From an uncultured Pseudoclavibacter sp. (lineage in GTDB: Bacteria; Actinomycetota; Actinomycetes; Actinomycetales; Microbacteriaceae): a stretch of DNA of 21,340 bases. Below the pieces are notes generated by a model. That model was not told the origin of the DNA, ran no database searches, and saw nothing but the letters and a program-made list of their open reading frames with translations. Of this stretch, positions 1 to 6,368 are shown one piece after another. Positions within the stretch are counted from its first letter, which is position 1. Every line of letters starts with the position of its first letter. Location of the stretch: the NCBI GenBank assembly GCA_946221025.1, contig CAMIMS010000028.1, positions 1-21,340 on the forward strand, in the 5' to 3' direction. Made by a program: the position numbers and the translations under genes.

Positions 1-61
1 CCCCGGGTGAGGCCCCCACCCACCAGGCACCTCCTCCGAACTCCGTAGATGGGAACCGCGC

Positions 62-3000
62 GTGAAAGTCAACCTCACGCTGATCCGGCCGGGTAACACC
101 ACCGTCGACCTGACGCTGACCGCCGAGCCGACCACGCCGATCGTCGATATCGCCCGCGCGATCTACAACGCCGATCCGCAGCGCCCGGGCGACCCCCTCC
201 GGCCCGAAGACCGCATCAGCCTTCGCCTGCACTCGGTGCCAGACGAGAACGGCGTGTCCGCCAGCAAAGTGCTCGACTACACGGCGCCGCTGTCGGAGTC
301 GAGCGTCGCCGGTGGCACGTTCGTCTCGCTCGCGAACGCCGTCGAGGCGCAGGAGGGCCGGGCCGAGCGCAGCCGCGGAGCCGCGAAGATCACCGTGCTC
401 TCCGGCCCGGATGACGGCTCCGAATACTCCATCGGATACGGATCGTCAACGATCGGTCGCGACGCCAGCTCGGATGTGCGCCTCAGCGACACGCTCGTGT
501 CGAAGACGCACGCGCGCATCAACCTCTCCGATGTCGCCGAGATCGTCGATATGGGTTCGGCGAACGGTACCCGCGTCAACGGGGAGCCGGTCACCCGCGC
601 GAATGTGACCCGCAACGACGTGGTCACCGTCGGACAGACCACCTTCATGATCGATGTCGCCGCTCAGGGCGCGGCATCGGATGTGGGCGGCGTGGTCTCG
701 CTGAACCGCTCGCCGCGCCTTGACCCGCAGTACGAGGGTCGCGAGATCATCGCGCCGGATCCGCCCGATAAACCCAAGCCCCCACGCCTGCCGTGGACCA
801 TGTTCATGATCCCGCTGGTCATGGGTCCGATCATGCTCATGATGGGTCGCAGCCCCTACGCCATGGTCTTCATGATCATGATGCCGATGATGGCCACCGC
901 CATGTACTTCGACAACCGTCGCCGAAACGCCAAGGAGTGGAAGCAGGCCCGAATCGACTTCGCCGCCGGTATCGACGCCACGGCGGATGAGATCGACGAG
1001 GAGCACCGGCTCGAACGCGCCGGGCGACTGCACGAAGCCCCGAGCGTCGCCGAGATCATCGACGACGCATTCACCCGCGGACCGCTCCTGTGGACGCGCC
1101 GACCCGAGCACGATGCGTTCCTGAAGCTTCGCCTCGGCATCGGGTCGATGGGCAGCCGCATCGAGATGAAGATGCCCCAGCAGAAAAAGGGCATCCCCGA
1201 AATGTGGCGAGACCTTCGCCGCCTCGAGCAGCACGGCTCGATCGTGCACGACGTGCCGGTGGTCGAGAACTTCCGCGACTGCGGCAACATCGGCGTTGCC
1301 GGGCAGCGGGCCGTGGCGCTCGGTGTCGCGCGAAACCTCGTGATTCAGGTGACCGGTCTGCACTCGCCGGCCGAGGTCGTCATTCACGCGACCGCATCCA
1401 CCGAATCGTCCCGCGACTGGCAGTGGCTTCGCTGGCTGCCGCACGTCAATCAGGGACACTCGCCCGTTGCGGCAGATCCGCTCGCCGCGGGTACCGAGCC
1501 GGTTGGCCGCCTCATCACGGCGATTGAAGACCTCATGGGCATGCGCGCCGCATCCGCGGGCCCCGGGCCCGCCACCGAAGAGACGGTTCCGCTCACGCCC
1601 GAGATCATTCTCATCGTCGAGGACGACACCCCGATCGAGCGTGCACGCCTCATCCAGATCGCCGAGCACGGACCGGAACTCGGCATTCACGTGCTCTGGG
1701 TCTCGGGATCGCTCGCGCGCATCCCCGCGGCCTGCCGCACCTACCTCGAGCTCAGCCCCGCCTCGGGTGATGCGGTCGCCGGATACGTGAAGACGGGCAT
1801 CGGCGTGCAGCCGGTGGTGTGTGACCTCGTGGACGAACTCGGTTCCGAATCCTTCGCCCGGGCGCTCACCCCGGTTGAGGACGCGAGCGCGAAGATCGAT
1901 GACGCGAGTGACCTGCCGCGCGCGATCAACTTCCTCACGATCGTCGGTCCCGAACTCGGTGACCAACCGGAGGCGATTCTTGAGCGCTGGGGCGCCACAA
2001 ACTCGATCCTCACCGGACCGATGAAATCGCCCGCGGTCGGCAAGCAGAAGTCGAGCCTGCGCGGCGTGTTCGGCATGGCGCCGGGTGAGCCGTTCTCGAT
2101 CGACCTGCGCACCGACGGTCCGCACGCGCTCGTGGGTGGAACCACCGGTTCCGGTAAGTCGGAGTTCCTGCAGGCGTGGGTGCTCGGTATGGCTACGGCC
2201 CACTCGCCGCAGCGCGTCTCGTTCCTGTTCGTGGACTATAAGGGTGGTTCGGCGTTCGCCGAGTGCACCAACCTGCCGCACTGCGTCGGCATCGTGACCG
2301 ACCTTTCGAAGCACATGGTGTACCGCGCGCTCACCTCGCTTCGCGCTGAGATTCACCACCGCGAGGAACTGTTCAACCGCAAGAAGGTCAAGGACCTCAT
2401 CGAGCTGGAGCGCTCCGGCGACGACGAGGTGCCGCCATCGCTCATCATCATCGTTGACGAGTTCGCGGCCCTCGTGAACGAAGTGCCCGAGTTCGTTGAC
2501 GGCATGGTCGACATCGCCCAGCGTGGTCGTTCGCTCGGCCTGCACATGGTGCTCGCCACGCAGCGACCGGCCGGTGTCATTAAGGACAACCTGCGCGCCA
2601 ACACGAACCTTCGTATCGCGCTGCGCATGGCGGATGAAGAGGACTCGAAGGACATTCTCGGCACGAAGATGGCGGCGCACTTCGACTCGTCCACCCCGGG
2701 TCGCGGTGCCGCCAAGACCGGGCCCGGCCGCATCCGCACCTTCCAATCGGGGTACGCGGGTGGTTGGACGAGCGACTTCGTCGAGCCGAGCCGCGTGGTC
2801 GTCGAGGAGCTTCGCTTCGGTGAGCCAAAACCGTGGGAGGCGCCGAAGGACCCGGAGGCAGACCGCCGCAAGGAAGAGCTCTCAAAGCGCCCGAACGACA
2901 TGAAGCGCATCGTGAAAACGGTGGTCGAGGCCGCCAAGCAGGCCGAGATTCCGGAGCTGCGAAAGCCGTGGCTGCCCGAGCTTCAGGCCACCTACGACCT

Positions 3001-4507
3001 CTCGCAGCTGCCGAGCAGCCGCACCGACACGGAGATCCTTCTCGGCGTGTGCGATATGCCGACCACGCAGTCACAGCCGACGATGTCGTTCTACCCCGAC
3101 CGCGACGGCAACTTCGCGATCATGGGCACGAGTGGCTCGGGCAAATCGGGTGTGCTGCGCACGATCGCGATCTCCGCGGCGATCACGACCAAGGGTGGCC
3201 CCGTGCACGTGTACGGCCTGGACTTCGCCGGTGGTGCGCTCGCCATGCTCGAATCGCTGCCGCACGTCGGCGCGATCATTCCCTCTGATGACGAGGACCG
3301 CATCGGGCGACTGCTTCGCACGATCCAGAAGGAGATCAACGACCGGATCCTGCGGTACGCCGAAGCTCGCGCGGCAACGATCACCGAGTATCGCCGCATC
3401 ACGAACCGGCCGGATGAGCCGCGCATCTTCCTGATGCTCGACGGGTTCCGCCTGTTCCGCGACACCTACGAATCGAACCTGCGCATGCCCTTCTGGTCGA
3501 TCTTCCAGCAGATCGCCAGTGACGGCCGCCAGGTCGGTGTGCACGTATTCATCACGGCAGACCGCGTCGGCGGTATCCCGATGTCGCTGAACTCCTCGAT
3601 GCAGCGACGCATGATCATGCGCCTGCCCACGCGCGACGACTACCAGTCGGCAAACGTTCCCCGCGACATCCTGACCCCGGCTTCACCTCCCGGACGCGCA
3701 ATCCTCGACAGCCTCGAAATCCAGGTGGGCGTATTCGGTGGCGACTCGAATGTCGCCGTGCAGTCGAGGCGAGTGGATGCGCTTGCCGAGTCGATGCGCC
3801 GCGTCGGCATTCCCGAGGCGCCCGGCGTTGCCGCGCTGCCGGAGGAGGTCGACTTCGCGAGCCTGGGCGAGCAGCGCCCCGACGCGATCGCGATCGGCAT
3901 TGCCGACGAAACGCTCGAACCGCTTCGCGTGGAGCCCATGGGCGCGTTCGTGGTCACCGGCCCTCCGGGATCGGGAAAAACGACGGCGCTGGTCACCATC
4001 GCGATGGCGGCGCGCGTGGCCAAGCCCGCAAGCCGGATTTACCTCATCTCTGGTCGACGTTCAACGATCGCGAACCTGGATGTGTGGTCGCACGCCACGC
4101 ACGATGCCGACGAGATCATGGAGCTCATCGAAGACCTGCGAGACGAGCTGGATGAGGGCACGCTGCAGCCGGGCGAAGTCACGGTCGTGCTCGAGTACCT
4201 CTCCGACTTCGGTGGGACACCGCTCGAACGCCAGTTGGAGCCGGTGGTGAAGAACCTCATCAAGCAGGATCAGTTCGTGGTCGCGGAGAACGAACTGGCG
4301 ACCTGGAGCCAGATTCACGGTATTGGTGGTGCGCTTCGCGCCAAGCGTCGCGGTCTCATCATGCAACCGCAGGAGGGTGAGGCCGACAACGTGCTCTCGA
4401 CACCGCTTGGCCGCATCAAGCGCGGAAGCCTGCCCCAGGGTCGCGGGTTCTTCGTTGAACAGGCAAAGGCGCACAAGGTCCAGATCGCGCAGGTCGAGGG
4501 GACCTAG
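62..4507 (+). CDS. eccC: Type VII secretion membrane ATPase, FHA-FtsK/SpoIIIE type (EccC/EssC-like)
   Basis: This is the motor and substrate receptor of a type VII (ESX/WXG100) secretion system. Residues 1-95 look like a ubiquitin-like (YukD-type) or degenerate FHA domain. Residues about 110-198 form an FHA domain with GRD (132-134), SKTH (147-150) and ANGT (167-170). Two very Met-rich membrane segments lie at about 245-262 and 265-283. Three FtsK/SpoIIIE ATPase domains follow, with Walker A lysines at K699, K1028 and K1306. Only the first has a classical Walker B (IIIVDE, D799-E800); the second reads LMLDG (D1127-G1128) and the third VVLEY (E1378). Length and layout match Firmicutes EssC (about 1,480 residues) better than mycobacterial EccC. 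The start is a GTG without a clear Shine-Dalgarno; a nearby ATG at 49 is out of frame. A hairpin follows the stop, and WXG100 genes lie downstream. Family assignment is secure; the nature of residues 1-95 is inference. Confidence 0.93.
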   Translation: MKVNLTLIRPGNTTVDLTLTAEPTTPIVDIARAIYNADPQRPGDPLRPEDRISLRLHSVPDENGVSASKVLDYTAPLSESSVAGGTFVSLANAVEAQEGRAERSRGAAKITVLSGPDDGSEYSIGYGSSTIGRDASSDVRLSDTLVSKTHARINLSDVAEIVDMGSANGTRVNGEPVTRANVTRNDVVTVGQTTFMIDVAAQGAASDVGGVVSLNRSPRLDPQYEGREIIAPDPPDKPKPPRLPWTMFMIPLVMGPIMLMMGRSPYAMVFMIMMPMMATAMYFDNRRRNAKEWKQARIDFAAGIDATADEIDEEHRLERAGRLHEAPSVAEIIDDAFTRGPLLWTRRPEHDAFLKLRLGIGSMGSRIEMKMPQQKKGIPEMWRDLRRLEQHGSIVHDVPVVENFRDCGNIGVAGQRAVALGVARNLVIQVTGLHSPAEVVIHATASTESSRDWQWLRWLPHVNQGHSPVAADPLAAGTEPVGRLITAIEDLMGMRAASAGPGPATEETVPLTPEIILIVEDDTPIERARLIQIAEHGPELGIHVLWVSGSLARIPAACRTYLELSPASGDAVAGYVKTGIGVQPVVCDLVDELGSESFARALTPVEDASAKIDDASDLPRAINFLTIVGPELGDQPEAILERWGATNSILTGPMKSPAVGKQKSSLRGVFGMAPGEPFSIDLRTDGPHALVGGTTGSGKSEFLQAWVLGMATAHSPQRVSFLFVDYKGGSAFAECTNLPHCVGIVTDLSKHMVYRALTSLRAEIHHREELFNRKKVKDLIELERSGDDEVPPSLIIIVDEFAALVNEVPEFVDGMVDIAQRGRSLGLHMVLATQRPAGVIKDNLRANTNLRIALRMADEEDSKDILGTKMAAHFDSSTPGRGAAKTGPGRIRTFQSGYAGGWTSDFVEPSRVVVEELRFGEPKPWEAPKDPEADRRKEELSKRPNDMKRIVKTVVEAAKQAEIPELRKPWLPELQATYDLSQLPSSRTDTEILLGVCDMPTTQSQPTMSFYPDRDGNFAIMGTSGSGKSGVLRTIAISAAITTKGGPVHVYGLDFAGGALAMLESLPHVGAIIPSDDEDRIGRLLRTIQKEINDRILRYAEARAATITEYRRITNRPDEPRIFLMLDGFRLFRDTYESNLRMPFWSIFQQIASDGRQVGVHVFITADRVGGIPMSLNSSMQRRMIMRLPTRDDYQSANVPRDILTPASPPGRAILDSLEIQVGVFGGDSNVAVQSRRVDALAESMRRVGIPEAPGVAALPEEVDFASLGEQRPDAIAIGIADETLEPLRVEPMGAFVVTGPPGSGKTTALVTIAMAARVAKPASRIYLISGRRSTIANLDVWSHATHDADEIMELIEDLRDELDEGTLQPGEVTVVLEYLSDFGGTPLERQLEPVVKNLIKQDQFVVAENELATWSQIHGIGGALRAKRRGLIMQPQEGEADNVLSTPLGRIKRGSLPQGRGFFVEQAKAHKVQIAQVEGT

Positions 4508-4524
4508 CTCGAGTCGAGCATGCG

Positions 4525-4565
4525 CGAAGCGGGGGTGTGGGTCTCAGGCCGGCGCCCCCGCTTCG
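4525..4565 (+). terminator. Hairpin terminator after eccC
   Basis: Arms 4525-4537 and 4553-4565 pair over 13 bp with one G-U, around a 15-nt loop. The hairpin starts 18 nt after the eccC stop. There is no long U-tract, as is common in high-G+C actinobacteria. It probably separates eccC from the WXG100 genes. Confidence 0.6.
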
Positions 4566-4732
4566 TTGCGAAGGTGCGGCGCGTGTGCCCGAACACGCGC
4601 CGAAATGGGCCGGTTATGCTGCCGACGACCAGATTTCGACGGATGTTCATTTCGTCGCGAATCCCCCGAGAATCCGCGTTCCTTCGCGGAAGTGAGCCCT
4701 CCCGGGTGCCGCGATTGGGGCCTGGGGAGCGG
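4566..4732. other. Non-coding spacer upstream of first WXG100 promoter
   Basis: No credible gene is seen. The open frames here lack a ribosome-binding site and resemble out-of-frame noise of high-G+C DNA. The distal end (from about 4703) carries CGGGTGCC-N4-TTGGGG, which recurs as CGGGTACC-N4-TTGGGG upstream of the second WXG100 gene, so the duplicated regulatory block probably reaches this far. Confidence 0.5.
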
Positions 4733-4778
4733 ATGGGGACTCCTACCCATTGAACGGGGTGGAACGGATTCCTAAAGT
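4733..4778 (+). promoter_or_regulatory. WXG100 promoter copy A with adjoining inverted repeat
   Basis: A sigma-70-type promoter is visible: -35 TTGAAC (4750-4755), a 17-bp spacer and -10 TAAAGT (4773-4778). Just upstream lies the inverted repeat ATGGGG-N6-ACCCAT (4733-4750), whose last base overlaps the -35 box; it is a likely operator or activator site. The same elements recur with identical spacing at 5451-5496. The transcript should start near 4785 and carry a leader of about 50 nt. Confidence 0.65.
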
Positions 4779-4833
4779 GGAGGCGTTCCTACAGGGAGTG
4801 GGACGAAACCAACCAGAGGGAAAGGTGGACATC
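4769..4833 (+). repeat. Duplicated -10/5' leader block, copy A
   Basis: Positions 4769-4806 are identical over 38 nt to 5487-5524, and similarity continues with small indels to the start codon. The block covers the -10 box and most of the leader. Inside it TTCCTA occurs twice, 17 nt apart (4769 and 4786). The coding sequences downstream of the two copies are not obviously related at the nucleotide level, so regulation rather than the gene is what has been duplicated or preserved. Confidence 0.85.
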
Positions 4834-5109
4834 ATGGGTTCAGGCATGAAGGGTATGGTCATTGAAGAGGGCCAGCGGGTCGTCGGAGAGATCGCGAACT
4901 TCATCGAGGCCGTGAACGGCATCGCTTCGGCCGTCGAGGCAATCATTTCGGCGCTCGAGGCCAGCTGGCACGGTGCTGACTCGCAGGCCGCCATCGAGGC
5001 CTTCCAGGAGATCCTCCAGGCTCTTAACCAGCTCGCCGAGCTGCTCGAGTCGAAGAAGCAGGAGCTGGAGCAGGACATCCAGGAGCAGGAGCAGACCTCG
5101 GCCAACTAA
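4834..5109 (+). CDS. WXG100 family type VII secretion substrate (EsxA-like), first copy
   Basis: A 91-residue protein of the WXG100 family: two helices joined by a turn with W45-H46-G47, strongly acidic and Gln-rich toward the C-terminus, ending in TSAN. Such proteins are exported as helical-hairpin dimers through the EccC-type ATPase. The ATG at 4834 is preceded by GAAAGGTGG at good spacing. An upstream in-frame start at 4750 would translate the promoter and leader and is rejected; it would also put about 28 unconserved residues before the WXG100 fold. The gene has its own strong promoter and is followed by two terminator hairpins, which points to high-level, single-gene expression. There is no Cys and no signal peptide. 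The partner is probably the second or third WXG100 protein; which pairs with which is unknown. Confidence 0.93.
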   Translation: MGSGMKGMVIEEGQRVVGEIANFIEAVNGIASAVEAIISALEASWHGADSQAAIEAFQEILQALNQLAELLESKKQELEQDIQEQEQTSAN

Positions 5110-5133
5110 GGTCGCGGCGTCTGAGACGCTCTC

Positions 5134-5168
5134 GAACGGGACCCCTTCGGGGGTCCCGTTCCTCGTTT
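5134..5168 (+). terminator. Strong intrinsic terminator after first WXG100 gene
   Basis: A perfect 12-bp stem (5134-5145 with 5150-5161) closed by a TTCG tetraloop is followed by CTCGTTT. It begins 24 nt after the stop codon and is the clearest terminator in the window. Confidence 0.9.
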
Positions 5169-5190
5169 CGGGGACTCACCACGATGAACA

Positions 5191-5220
5191 GGGAGCGCAC
5201 CCTGAGGTGTGCGCCCTTTT
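5191..5220 (+). terminator. Second tandem terminator-like hairpin
   Basis: Arms 5191-5200 and 5207-5216 pair (GGG and GCGCAC segments with one A/G mismatch and one G-U), followed directly by TTTT (5217-5220). It lies about 30 nt beyond the first terminator and would back it up. Confidence 0.6.
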
Positions 5221-5450
5221 CGTGCCCGACGGCTCGTGCTCTCGTGAGCCGGATCAATCGGCGCGCACGCCACGGTCCTGAGACGACGCGCCGAGCCGAA
5301 CGCATGCGGGCCGCATTAGCATGTGTGCTCGGTACGCGCCTCGGTTGCGACCATCGTGTTCGGAAACGCGGGCACGGTTTCGGTGCATGAATCGAGCAAG
5401 CGACCCGTGTCCAACGGTGGATTCGGGTACCCATCTTGGGGGATCGGGTT
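5221..5450. other. Non-coding spacer between first and second WXG100 genes
   Basis: No supported gene, RNA or repeat was found in most of this stretch. Short frames on both strands lack ribosome-binding sites and family resemblance. From about 5424 the CGGGTACC-N4-TTGGGG element marks the start of the second copy of the WXG100 regulatory block. Confidence 0.45.
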
Positions 5451-5496
5451 ATGGGGACTCCTCCCCATTGAGTCCCCATTCGGACCTTCCTAAAGT
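5451..5496 (+). promoter_or_regulatory. WXG100 promoter copy B with perfect inverted repeats
   Basis: -35 TTGAGT (5468-5473), a 17-bp spacer and -10 TAAAGT (5491-5496). ATGGGG (5451-5456) faces CCCCAT (5463-5468) across 6 nt, and a further CCCCAT lies at 5474-5479, one helical turn on. The outer pair extends to a perfect 10-bp inverted repeat, ATGGGGACTC (5451-5460) with GAGTCCCCAT (5470-5479), which overlaps the -35 box. This layout would suit a dimeric regulator; no specific factor is recognised. Confidence 0.65.
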
Positions 5497-5552
5497 GGAG
5501 GCGTTCCTACAGGGAGTGGGACGACCAAACCAGATAGAAAAGGTGGAACATC
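5487..5552 (+). repeat. Duplicated -10/5' leader block, copy B
   Basis: Second copy of the block at 4769-4833; the first 38 nt are identical and the rest, including the AAAAGGTGG ribosome-binding site, differs only by a few substitutions and 1-nt indels. Confidence 0.85.
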
Positions 5553-5828
5553 ATGGCTTTTACCCACGGCATGAACGTTGACGAGGTCCGCGCGCAGCAG
5601 AGCGAGACCCAGAACCAGGGTCAGACGACCCAGGAGACCGGCCAGCGCGCCGACCAGACCATCCAGGAGTTCGTCGGCTCGTCGTGGCACGGTGACGACG
5701 CCACCCGCTACGCCGAGGAGTGGCAGCAGGTGACCCAGGCCTTCGAGCAGATCACCCAGGCGTTCGAGGACATGGCTCAGAACCTCACCGCTCAGTGCGA
5801 CTCGCAGGAAGAGGTCTCGGCTCAGTAA
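5553..5828 (+). CDS. WXG100 family type VII secretion substrate, second copy (Gln-rich)
   Basis: A 91-residue protein, the same length as the preceding WXG100 protein and with its W45-H46-G47 turn at the same positions, but otherwise little similar. It is unusually Gln-rich (18 of 91 residues), has one Cys (C82) and ends in VSAQ. The predicted fold is a helix-turn-helix hairpin exported by the type VII ATPase. The ATG at 5553 follows AAAAGGTGG at suitable spacing. A longer frame from 5321 that reads into it runs through the promoter and is rejected. Its promoter and leader are near copies of those of the first WXG100 gene, so the two are probably made in step, perhaps as a heterodimer; that pairing is inference. 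Confidence 0.92.
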   Translation: MAFTHGMNVDEVRAQQSETQNQGQTTQETGQRADQTIQEFVGSSWHGDDATRYAEEWQQVTQAFEQITQAFEDMAQNLTAQCDSQEEVSAQ

Positions 5829-5842
5829 GGCCGATGCTCTTC

Positions 5843-5881
5843 GCGGAGGGGTCGTTCCGTCAGACGGAGCGGCCCCTTCGC
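5843..5881 (+). terminator. Hairpin between second and third WXG100 genes
   Basis: Arms 5843-5860 and 5864-5881 pair over about 18 bp including three G-U pairs, with a 3-nt loop. There is no U-tract. It lies 15 nt after the second WXG100 stop and 40 nt before the third WXG100 start, so it may end transcription or let only part of it continue. Confidence 0.6.
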
Positions 5882-5920
5882 ACTAGCTCAGACTGAACGA
5901 CCGCACGGAAGGATTGCAGC

Positions 5921-6202
5921 ATGGCCGGTGGCATGCAGGGTGGCGACCCGGAGGACATGGACCGCGTTGCGGGTGTCATTGACGCCGAACGCGAGCAGAT
6001 CGAGGGCACGCGCGACGAGCTTCAGTCGCGCGTTGACGCGCTCATCCCCAACATTTGGAACGGTCCCGACGCGGACGCGTTTGTTGGAAACTTCAACAGC
6101 GACATTCGCCCGCAGTTCGACGCGGTCATCGAAGAGATGCAGCAGTCGGCTGAGGAGCTGCGTCGCAACGCTGACGAGCAGCGCACGACCTCTGCGCAGT
6201 AG
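5921..6202 (+). CDS. WXG100 family type VII secretion protein, third copy
   Basis: A 93-residue WXG100 protein with the turn motif W46-N47-G48 (NIWNGPDADAF) between two long amphipathic helices, and a C-terminus TTSAQ. The ATG at 5921 is preceded by GGAAGGA with a 7-nt spacer. It lies 92 nt after the second WXG100 gene, separated by a hairpin, and does not share the duplicated promoter block; it may depend on read-through or a promoter of its own that I cannot identify. Sequence divergence from the other two suggests a distinct partner or substrate class. No signal peptide or Cys is present. Confidence 0.92.
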   Translation: MAGGMQGGDPEDMDRVAGVIDAEREQIEGTRDELQSRVDALIPNIWNGPDADAFVGNFNSDIRPQFDAVIEEMQQSAEELRRNADEQRTTSAQ

Positions 6203-6227
6203 TCGAGCTTTTCGCGAAGACGAAGCC

Positions 6228-6261
6228 AGACGGGGCGCGGACGAATGTTCGCGCCCCGTCT
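6228..6261 (+). terminator. Terminator hairpin after third WXG100 gene
   Basis: A perfect 12-bp stem (6228-6239 with 6250-6261), almost all G-C, around a 10-nt loop, 25 nt after the stop. No U-tract is visible. It likely closes the WXG100 transcript and insulates the FHA gene. Confidence 0.75.
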
Positions 6262-6354
6262 CGCGTTCGGGCATCCGAATGCTGCGAACGGCGCCCATCG
6301 CCGGGCGGCACTAGGGCAGACGCGCTCGGATAGGGCGCTGCGTGGCCGGTCACA

Positions 6355-6368
6355 TAGGATGCCGTGCG
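6355..6368 (+). promoter_or_regulatory. Probable leaderless promoter of FHA gene
   Basis: A TANNNT-type -10 box, TAGGAT (6355-6360), ends 7 nt before the GTG at 6368, the spacing expected if transcription starts at or next to the start codon. The overlapping AGGA (6356-6359) could instead act as a weak ribosome-binding site of a longer transcript. No convincing -35 was seen. Confidence 0.4.

Noticed and set aside
1..61. Possible end of an upstream gene and small hairpin (GGGTG 5-9 with CACCC 17-21)
   Set aside because: Too little sequence to tell a gene end from non-coding DNA, and a 5-bp stem is weak.
446..2746. A 766-codon open frame on the minus strand opposite eccC
   Set aside because: It is a shadow frame created by strong third-position G/C bias; its product is a low-complexity His/Arg/Val-rich sequence without a family, and the plus-strand gene is unmistakable.
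62..4507. Apparent excess of GGATG/CATCC words in the coding strand
   Set aside because: Only slightly above what G+C content and Asp/Ser codon use would give by eye; a genome-wide count would be needed.
4750..4833. Upstream start giving a 119-residue first WXG100 protein
   Set aside because: It would translate the -35/-10 region and leader; the duplicated block ends with a good ribosome-binding site right before the ATG at 4834.
5321..5581. An 86-codon frame running into the second WXG100 gene
   Set aside because: It crosses the promoter and is in a different frame from the WXG100 gene, with no ribosome-binding site.
6245..6367. Longer start of the FHA gene
   Set aside because: It begins inside the terminator hairpin of the preceding gene; the region lacks a ribosome-binding site and a better start exists at 6368.
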